Assembly: GCA_002068715.1 (NCBI GenBank)
Contig: MWAR01000107.1
Coordinates: 1-7,657, forward strand
DNA: 7,657 nucleotides
Direction: 5' to 3'
Source of the DNA: a bacterium ADurb.Bin374
GTDB taxonomy: Bacteria; Riflebacteria; Ozemobacteria; Ozemobacterales; Ozemobacteraceae
The number at the start of each line of letters is the position of its first letter. Position 1 is the first letter of the stretch. Below the pieces are notes generated by a model. That model saw only the letters and a list, made by a program, of their open reading frames with translations, made no database searches and was not told the DNA's origin. Made by a program: the position numbers and the translations under genes. Positions 1 to 5,212 of this stretch are shown here, piece after piece.

Positions 1-106
1 CCGCCGAAACAGCCGCATGAGGCAGCACGGCAACGGATCGCCTTCGAAGAGCCTGAAGCGCGAGAATCAAAAACAGGTATCCCCAGGTGACACTCATCGT
101 TTCCAT
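1..106 (-). CDS. N-terminus of unknown membrane-anchored protein (partial)
   Basis: Only the first 35 codons are inside the window; the reading frame is still open at the left edge. The start is chosen because an exact AGGAGG sits 8 bases upstream of the ATG at 106-104. The peptide begins METMSVTWGYLFLILALQAL and is followed at once by three arginines. A hydrophobic stretch at about residues 6-20 (WGYLFLILALQAL) followed by RRR suggests a single membrane segment or uncleaved anchor with the positive side after it, so the N-terminus would lie outside the cytoplasm; a signal peptide would normally have its positive charges before the hydrophobic core. A second in-frame ATG three codons on has a poorer ribosome binding site. 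The gene follows pcm after a 58-base gap in which I see no terminator, so it may be co-transcribed with pcm. Too little is visible to name a family. Confidence 0.6.
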   Translation of the reverse strand, partial: METMSVTWGYLFLILALQALRRRSVAVLPHAAVSA

Positions 107-114
107 CCGTGTTC

Positions 115-120
115 CCTCCT
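115..120 (-). promoter_or_regulatory. Shine-Dalgarno of the left-edge membrane gene
   Basis: A perfect AGGAGG lies 8 bases before the ATG at 106-104. It is the main reason for calling the short truncated gene at the left edge real. Confidence 0.7.
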
Positions 121-164
121 CTCCAAACAGCGACGGAACCGCCCACCCATACCGCTTTCGGCTG

Positions 165-794
165 TCATTGTCGTTGTCGAGGATGAATCATGGGAACGAA
201 ACGAACCGGCAGATCGTCGAACCGGATCATTCCATCCCTCGTGCGACGAACCAGGACGAGCCTCTGGAAATCGGGCTCGCCGATCGGCATGAACAGTCTT
301 CCGTTTTCACGCAGCTGTCCGACCAGCTTTGGGGGAATCTCGCCTGCGGCGCACGTACCGACGATCGCATCGAAGGGGGCTTCTTCAGGCCAGCCCTCAT
401 ACCCGTCGCCAACCCTGATCTTCACATCGTATCCACTCGCCTCGAGCACCGTCCGCGCATGCTCGGCAAGTTCGGGAACAACCTCGAGGCTGTACACCCG
501 CGCTCCGAGTTCCGAGAGTATGGCCGACTGGTATCCCGACCCTGTGCCGATCTCGAGGACTTTTTCTCCCTCCCGCAAGTCAAGCATCTCCGTCATATAG
601 GCAACGATATATGGTTGTGAGATTGTCTGGCCATACCCGATAGGTACGGGGTGATCGCCGTATTCGCCGCCCCGCCTCATGATCTCGGGAATATAGGCAT
701 GGCGAGGAACGCGCCGCATCGCATCGAGCACGCGCTCGTCGCGAATGCCGTAGCTCACCAGGTCGCGCATCATCTCTTCGTGCGCTTCACGCAT
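165..794 (-). CDS. pcm: Protein-L-isoaspartate O-methyltransferase
   Basis: This cytosolic repair enzyme uses S-adenosylmethionine to methylate isoaspartyl residues in aged proteins, which lets them convert back to normal aspartate linkages. At 209 residues it is full length for the family (E. coli Pcm is about the same size). The family signature GQTISQPYIVAYMTEML is at residues 55-71 and includes the conserved serine of the active-site loop. Motif I of the methyltransferase fold (VLEIGTGSGYQSA) is at 79-91. The acidic residue that binds the AdoMet ribose is E104 in YSLEVVPELA. GDGYEGWPEEAPFDAIV follows at 129-145 and the C-terminal VRFVPMI at 197-203. The usual TAAA stretch after the FDAI strand reads GTCAAGEIPP here, a mild variant. 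The ATG at 794 is preceded by GAGAGG about 10 bases upstream. It lies 75 bases downstream of the 238-residue gene and may share its transcript. Identification is firm. Confidence 0.97.
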   Translation of the reverse strand: MREAHEEMMRDLVSYGIRDERVLDAMRRVPRHAYIPEIMRRGGEYGDHPVPIGYGQTISQPYIVAYMTEMLDLREGEKVLEIGTGSGYQSAILSELGARVYSLEVVPELAEHARTVLEASGYDVKIRVGDGYEGWPEEAPFDAIVGTCAAGEIPPKLVGQLRENGRLFMPIGEPDFQRLVLVRRTRDGMIRFDDLPVRFVPMIHPRQRQ

Positions 795-809
795 ACTCTC
801 ACATCCTCT

Positions 810-837
810 CCGGGCCTTCGTTCTGTTCAGGCTCCGG
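810..837 (-). other. Imperfect hairpin in the pcm leader
   Basis: Eight base pairs can form between 810-817 and 829-837, made of CCGG and GCCT arms with one bulged base at 833 and an 11-base loop. It ends just upstream of the GAGAGG ribosome binding site of pcm. No T-run follows, so it is not a typical intrinsic terminator. It could affect translation of pcm or protect the 3' end of the preceding message, or it may be chance in GC-rich DNA. Confidence 0.25.
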
Positions 838-869
838 TCCCGTTACGATATTCTGTTTATCGGATTATT

Positions 870-1586
870 TCATTTCTCCGATTCGGGAAGCCTGACAGCC
901 TTTCGAATCTGGGAAAACTGGACCGGCCGCTCGGTCTTCGTCGACACCACCGACTTTTCGACCGTTCTCATCCGGATATAGGGGAGCAGGACCTGCAGGA
1001 GCTCCGGGTAGAGGTCGGGGGGCTGGAAATTCGGCGCCATCGAGAGAAACTCGCGTATGCGGCCGACGATCAGAGCGGTGGTCTCCTCTTTGGACTTGCC
1101 TGCGGCCCTGGCAACGAAGTCCGGCATCAGCGGTTTCAAATTGCCCTTGAGGATCGAGTCCTGGAGCGCCGTGATCGCATCCGGTGGCAACATGCCGAGC
1201 AGGCTGTCGCGACTGGGAGCGGGCATCTTCAGAAACGTGTCGGAAATATCGAGAAGTTCTTTCAGCGCGGCCGTTTCGTATCGTCTGCCGCCTACCATCC
1301 AGATTCCCGCCGCGGAATCGGGCGGCTCTTCGCCCCTGAGGCGAGGCTGGTCGATACCGTTCTTCTCGACGAACTGATAAAAGACCGTTCGGGCACGAAG
1401 CGTGCAGCTCGACCAGTATTTCTGGCTGTATTCCTGCCACATGTTGTCGAGGTTGTCGAACAGGGTGCCACCGATGATTTTCCGGACCACGCCGGCAGGA
1501 ATACGTCCTTCGGCCAGCACCAGAATGCAGCGCGAAATCGACAGTCCCACGGCTTCGATCGGAAGCTTGCCGTTCATGTCAGCCAT
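870..1586 (-). CDS. Uncharacterised 238-residue soluble protein
   Basis: I do not recognise this family. The product is 238 residues, largely helical by eye, with no signal peptide or membrane segment. Notable stretches are a hydrophobic N-terminal helix (LSISRCILVLAEG, about 15-27), an aromatic-rich segment around 49-70 (MWQEYSQKYWSS, then TVFYQFVEKNG), a GIWMVGGRRYE turn at about 94-104, and PNFQPPDLYPELLQVLLPYI at about 188-207. The tail is basic and looks disordered. The start is the ATG at 1586, with ACGGAG about 6 bases upstream. It lies 79 bases after the VWA operon and has its own candidate promoter, while pcm follows 75 bases later. It could be a late member of the VWA cluster or the first gene of a pcm unit. 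No catalytic motif is evident, so no function is proposed. Confidence 0.88.
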   Translation of the reverse strand: MADMNGKLPIEAVGLSISRCILVLAEGRIPAGVVRKIIGGTLFDNLDNMWQEYSQKYWSSCTLRARTVFYQFVEKNGIDQPRLRGEEPPDSAAGIWMVGGRRYETAALKELLDISDTFLKMPAPSRDSLLGMLPPDAITALQDSILKGNLKPLMPDFVARAAGKSKEETTALIVGRIREFLSMAPNFQPPDLYPELLQVLLPYIRMRTVEKSVVSTKTERPVQFSQIRKAVRLPESEK

Positions 1587-1599
1587 ATCGTCTCCGTCT

Positions 1600-1616
1600 T
1601 CACGTTATATCCGTGA
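1600..1616. promoter_or_regulatory. Operator-like inverted repeat
   Basis: TCACG at 1600-1604 and CGTGA at 1612-1616 form a 5-base inverted repeat around a 7-base AT-rich centre. The element starts at the edge of the candidate -10 box and covers the expected transcription start, a typical repressor position. Arms this short can arise by chance, so the call is tentative. Confidence 0.3.
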
Positions 1617-1644
1617 GTGTATCGATCCCAGGGGCTCAGGTCAA
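1616..1644 (-). promoter_or_regulatory. Candidate sigma70-type promoter
   Basis: On the minus strand TTGACC (1644-1639, five of six matches to the -35 consensus) is followed after exactly 17 bases by TACACT (1621-1616, four of six matches to the -10 consensus). The predicted transcription start is near 1608-1610, about 22 bases before the ATG at 1586, leaving just room for the ACGGAG ribosome binding site. It falls in one of the few non-coding gaps in the window. It would let the 238-residue gene, and perhaps pcm, be expressed apart from the VWA operon. Confidence 0.45.
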
Positions 1645-1665
1645 GCATCGTTTCTGCCGACCTCA

Positions 1666-2259
1666 TCACTCGCGGCCGTACGTGGCCGCGGCCTCTTCGG
1701 CGGCTTTTCGGGCCATCGCCTCACGGACTTCCCGGGCACGCTTTTCCGCCGCTCTCGATTCCCGGACGATGTTCGCCCGCTCGACGCTGTCGAGGGAAAC
1801 GAGCCGGTCCGCGGCCTGTACATCGGTCTCGCCGGCCGGACGAAGTCCGAGATGCTTCAGGGAAAGGCGCGCAAGTTCCTCCCGGCGGTCCGGCTCGGTG
1901 ACGAACCGATCCGCCCGGACCACGCCGGCGAACCTGCCGGGAATCTCGCGAAACGCGGCGAGGGCACCTTCAGTGAATGTCCCCCGCCGTTCCAGGAAAT
2001 ATCCGTCGTGAAGGAGCCAGGCAAGAATCAGGGCGATCCGGCCGCGCTCGGTCTGGCCGCCGACCTGTTTCATCAGTTGGAGAGCTGGTGCATCCGGCGC
2101 TTCACACCCGAGGTCCAGGAGAAGATCGCGGAGAACGGCCGCCAGATCGACGCCGTCTGCCGATCCGACATCCGTCGCCGGTTGCCGGAGAAACCAGTCC
2201 GGCGTCTCGGCCAGCCGGTGCAGAAGCAGTTCCAGCGAGGGCCCTTCGCGAATCGTCAT
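1666..2259 (-). CDS. Helical protein with charged coiled-coil tail, VWA-operon partner
   Basis: I do not recognise a named family. The 197-residue product appears all-helical. Its N-terminal region has a TPDWFLRQP motif (about 19-27) and leucine-rich helices (VLRDLLLDLG). A central segment reads ALILAWLLHDGYFLERRGTF (about 76-95). From about residue 150 there is one long, highly charged, alanine-rich helix with many E and R residues, ending in ATYGRE, which is probably a coiled coil. No membrane segment or catalytic motif is visible. The ATG at 2259 overlaps the stop of the metallopeptidase-VWA gene as ATGA, and AAAGGA lies 7 bases upstream. That overlap argues for coupled translation and for a role as a stoichiometric partner or adaptor of the VWA protein. 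It is the last gene of the coupled set; a 79-base gap follows. Confidence 0.88.
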   Translation of the reverse strand: MTIREGPSLELLLHRLAETPDWFLRQPATDVGSADGVDLAAVLRDLLLDLGCEAPDAPALQLMKQVGGQTERGRIALILAWLLHDGYFLERRGTFTEGALAAFREIPGRFAGVVRADRFVTEPDRREELARLSLKHLGLRPAGETDVQAADRLVSLDSVERANIVRESRAAEKRAREVREAMARKAAEEAAATYGRE

Positions 2260-4073
2260 GCGATCGTCCTTTCATACTGTCTGCGACTGAACTCGCGGGC
2301 GAAATCAACGAGTTCCTCGAGCGTTCTCACGACCGATATATCCCATCCAATATCTTTCGCCGGGGCGGACCAGGGATACTGATCCGGGTTCCCGTAGAGG
2401 TTTAGGGCGAGCGTACCGCCGGCCCGGCCACGTTCGAGAGCCGTGCGGGCCGTTTTCCAGCCGCTGACGCCCTTTTCGTCATCCTGGAACATCGTGTCGA
2501 CGCCGTCGTCCGAGATCACCATCACGTGAACGGGCCGGTCCTTCGGGGTTCTGCCGGCGAACGTCTCGCGGAGCAGATGGATCGGGAAGCAGGTGCCGCC
2601 GCCGAGGTAGCCGGTCAGGATGCCGAGGAGGGCCCGTTCGTCCCGGACGAACTCGTGCGTCGTCAGCACCTGGTTCTTGCCGCTCCAGAGCGTCGCCTTC
2701 ACCCGCGATCCGGCACGGAGTGCCGAGAGTATGATGATGGCGCCGGCCAGTGCCGTATAGGAGGTCGTATATCTCGGATCCGGCATCGACCCCGAGCAGT
2801 CGACATACAGGTCGAGGTCGACCGGCAGGGTTTCGGGTTCCTTTCCGGGCACGATGCCGACCAGCCGCCTGACGGTCGTGACGCCGGGGATGATCACGGG
2901 CGACATGGCCGCCGTCTCGAACAGGTCCATCTCATCGACCGGCGATCCGATATCCCACGTATCCAGACCTTCGATCTGCTCCTCCGTCGCCTCGGGCGCC
3001 CGCCGCCGGGGAAAGCGCGCCAGATGGGGCCTCGCCCGTTCCCGGTAGTAGGCGATCGCAAGTTCGGCCGGCGACAGACCGATCCCAAGCTCGCGAAGCA
3101 GTTCGCCATACTGATAGGGCTCGCGGAACTGCCCTGCCCCGTCCGGCTGAGAGCCTTTGGCTCTCCCGTCCCTGTTGGCCGGCGTCTTTTCCGGGCCGCC
3201 CTCCTCGTCGCTCTCTGCGTCGCTTTCTCCGCCGTTTTTCCCGTCGCCCTCGCCTTCGAGCCCGTTCAGCTCGGGGTCGAGGGACGGGTGAATGGCTCCT
3301 TCGGCTTCTCCGGCATCGATCTCGATGAGGCCTTCCGGCACCGTGTCGGCGCCGGCGCAGGCTTTCTCGAGGTCCCGCAGGTTCCGGATCCATTCGGCGG
3401 CGTTCTGCTCGGATGCCTGCGCGACATGCGGATACAGGAGGGATGCGAACCGTCCCGCGCCCTGGAGCCAATCGCGACTGTAGACCCGCGCCAATCTTGC
3501 CCCGAGATCCGCGTCGGCCCTGAGTCTCGGAGTCAGTTCCCCCGTGGAAAGCGTCCCGGACGGGAGGCCCCAGAGCATTTCATATATATTCATATATAAT
3601 GTCCAGACGGCATCGGTCTTTCCGTCGTTTCGCAGCGCCCGGAACAACCCGGCGAAATCCATGCCGCCGGAGCGCTGGAGCCGGTTGTTGATGAGAAGGT
3701 CCGCATACAGGTTCGCGACGAGGCCCGCGTGGCGCTCGAACTTCGGCAGGGCATGCCGGATCCGCGCGAGAAGCCGGGCCTGGTCGGAAAGATCGCCGGG
3801 GCAGTAGACATGGTGACCGATCTCGTGTGCGAGAATCTGGAGCGGAAACCGGTCGAGACCAGCCCGGACCAGATTCGGAAAACTGATGACCACCGTCTGG
3901 TCGTTCAGACGGATCATCGCTCCTGAATCAGTGGCACGAAGACCTTCGTCGGCCGCGTCGTCAGTGGTCACACACCAACGGGGCTCGCGGAGTTTCGTGT
4001 GCCGGCTCCAGATATCGAGCGCTGCCGGCCAGCAGGCACGCCAGACCCGGAGCCGTTCCTCGTTCCCGCTCAT
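2256..4073 (-). CDS. HExxH metallopeptidase-like / VWA domain fusion protein
   Basis: The product is 605 residues, cytosolic by appearance. An N-terminal zinc-peptidase-like domain carries HEIGHH (83-88, an HExxH motif with catalytic E84). It is followed by NLYADLLINN (121-130), where D125 is a candidate third zinc ligand; the pattern resembles the metallopeptidase domain of DUF2201-type VWA proteins. Residues about 265-312 form an acidic, glycine-rich, probably disordered linker. The C-terminal VWA domain keeps its MIDAS: DCSGS at 425-429, T494 in GGGTCFP, and SDDG at 521-524. MIDAS domains bind a divalent metal and a partner acidic residue and usually pair with MoxR ATPases. The start is the ATG at 4073, preceded by AGGAGG and overlapping the upstream stop as ATGA. 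An upstream extension to 4298 is open but has coding-unlike, Cys/Arg/Pro-rich sequence overlapping the neighbour. Protease activity is inferred from motifs only. Confidence 0.93.
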   Translation of the reverse strand: MSGNEERLRVWRACWPAALDIWSRHTKLREPRWCVTTDDAADEGLRATDSGAMIRLNDQTVVISFPNLVRAGLDRFPLQILAHEIGHHVYCPGDLSDQARLLARIRHALPKFERHAGLVANLYADLLINNRLQRSGGMDFAGLFRALRNDGKTDAVWTLYMNIYEMLWGLPSGTLSTGELTPRLRADADLGARLARVYSRDWLQGAGRFASLLYPHVAQASEQNAAEWIRNLRDLEKACAGADTVPEGLIEIDAGEAEGAIHPSLDPELNGLEGEGDGKNGGESDAESDEEGGPEKTPANRDGRAKGSQPDGAGQFREPYQYGELLRELGIGLSPAELAIAYYRERARPHLARFPRRRAPEATEEQIEGLDTWDIGSPVDEMDLFETAAMSPVIIPGVTTVRRLVGIVPGKEPETLPVDLDLYVDCSGSMPDPRYTTSYTALAGAIIILSALRAGSRVKATLWSGKNQVLTTHEFVRDERALLGILTGYLGGGTCFPIHLLRETFAGRTPKDRPVHVMVISDDGVDTMFQDDEKGVSGWKTARTALERGRAGGTLALNLYGNPDQYPWSAPAKDIGWDISVVRTLEELVDFAREFSRRQYERTIA

Positions 4074-5212
4074 CCTATCCTCCTGACACCGTCCGGGAGA
4101 CCGGCTGTCCGGGCAAAGAGGAGAACGCGATGCGAATGTCTGAGGGTGACGACAGCCGTCGTCCCATCGCAGACGACGCCCGTCGGATACGCGAGCCGGT
4201 CGCACCGAGTTTTCAGGCCCTTCCACGCAATCGTTCCCTCCCCGGCAACCGTGACATCGTGGGTCTCGTCCCGCAGGGCCTGTTTCAAGGTTCCGCAACG
4301 GCTTCCGTCCTCATATATATCGTTGGATACTTTTGAGAATACGACGCCGAAAACGTCGACATGCATCTTCCACGCCTGGCTGGCATCGGACAAAACGAGA
4401 GCCCCGTCGACGACACGGGCGCGGGGCGGCGCCAGGAACGGGCCGCCGAAGCCGCGGAATCCCCCGGCGTCCGCGACGAGCCGAAGCGCCTTCGGCCGAC
4501 CGGCCGCTCCCTCGATTGCTTCGGCCGTATGCAACCAGGGATCGGCGGTGAGCGCCCGGAGAAGTTCCGCTGAAGAGACACGACCGCCCTTCATTGCCGA
4601 TGTAACGTCGAGTACAGAAAACAGCACCGGCTCGCTCAACCGTTCCGCCGCGCGCAGTGCTGCCGTCCGCAGCTGTGCCATACCGCATCGCCATGCGAGG
4701 ACACGCCCGGCATCGAACAATTCTCCGTGCCCCGAAACCATCGGGACAACACGGATCAGGAGATCCATCCATTCTCTCGGCCGCGCGCCGGCCGTTGCAG
4801 CAAGCTGGAGAGCCGCGTTCACCAGTTTCCCGGCCGTATCGTGCGGAGCCTCGGCGAGAAATGCGTGGAGCGGAGGAAAAAGTTCCGTGATGACGCGCCC
4901 GAGCAGGTCCGATCTCGCGGCATCGTTCAGGATGCCCTTGGCGAGCAGGTCGAGGAGGAGGTCGTAGAAGACTGCCACGGCGGCATCGAACCGTTCCGGA
5001 CCATGGGGCGAGATTGCCTCCGCCGCCGGCGCCAGCATGCGGAGATACTGCGCGAAGACCGCTTCGTCGAGGCTGGGCGAGGACTGCCGGGCGACGAAAA
5101 AAGCGGTATTGAACCGTTCGCGCCCGCGCCGGAGCGCTTCCGCCAGCGGTCCTGAAATCAGGCCCTCTCCGCGGGCGAAACCGGCGATGTTTTCACGGCC
5201 TCCTTCGATCAT
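4070..5212 (-). CDS. Unknown 380-residue protein, possible beta-propeller-like C-terminus
   Basis: There is no confident family match. Residues 1 to about 235 are helical and leucine/alanine-rich, without membrane segments. The C-terminal part changes character. GGFRGFGGPFLAPP (250-263) leads into a strand-rich run to VDVFG (289), and about 341-368 reads YPTGVVCDG, then AVVTLRHSHRVLLFAR. Both runs resemble NHL-type propeller blades (P-x-G-V-x-D-G, strand, then H-R-V-x-x-F). Its place between a MoxR ATPase and a VWA gene fits the propeller-type ('bpX') third component of MoxR-VWA ternary systems; this is an inference. The start at ATG 5212 is preferred over an in-frame GTG at 5236 because it overlaps the ATPase stop as ATGA, as at the two following junctions, and has GGAAGG about 8 bases upstream. 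With only one or two blades visible, a full propeller is not present in this chain alone. Confidence 0.88.
   Translation of the reverse strand: MIEGGRENIAGFARGEGLISGPLAEALRRGRERFNTAFFVARQSSPSLDEAVFAQYLRMLAPAAEAISPHGPERFDAAVAVFYDLLLDLLAKGILNDAARSDLLGRVITELFPPLHAFLAEAPHDTAGKLVNAALQLAATAGARPREWMDLLIRVVPMVSGHGELFDAGRVLAWRCGMAQLRTAALRAAERLSEPVLFSVLDVTSAMKGGRVSSAELLRALTADPWLHTAEAIEGAAGRPKALRLVADAGGFRGFGGPFLAPPRARVVDGALVLSDASQAWKMHVDVFGVVFSKVSNDIYEDGSRCGTLKQALRDETHDVTVAGEGTIAWKGLKTRCDRLAYPTGVVCDGTTAVVTLRHSHRVLLFARTAGLPDGVRRIG
4079..4084 (-). promoter_or_regulatory. Shine-Dalgarno fixing the start of the metallopeptidase-VWA gene
   Basis: A perfect AGGAGG lies 5 bases before the ATG at 4073, inside the 3' end of the upstream gene. 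With the ATGA overlap it fixes the start at 4073 and rules out the longer frame reaching to 4298. Confidence 0.8.

Noticed and set aside
107..164. Possible terminator after pcm
   Set aside because: I find no stable hairpin followed by a T-run in this 58-base gap.
861..910. Possible promoter for pcm with AATAAT as a -10 box
   Set aside because: No acceptable -35 sequence is present at 16-18 bases upstream; the match is only to AT-rich codons at the end of the preceding gene.
651..2382. Two overlapping plus-strand open frames (651-1616 and 1402-2382)
   Set aside because: They run through pcm, the 238-residue gene and the 197-residue gene on the opposite strand, with low-complexity sequence and no convincing ribosome binding site.
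2526..3599. Long open frame on the plus strand (357 codons) inside the metallopeptidase-VWA gene
   Set aside because: It is exactly antisense to a gene with clear motifs, is rich in R, G and P, and has no recognisable domain. This is a shadow of GC-rich codon use.
4074..4298. 75-residue N-terminal extension of the metallopeptidase-VWA protein
   Set aside because: The extension is Cys/Arg/Pro-rich and overlaps the conserved end of the upstream gene; the ATG at 4073 has AGGAGG and an ATGA overlap.
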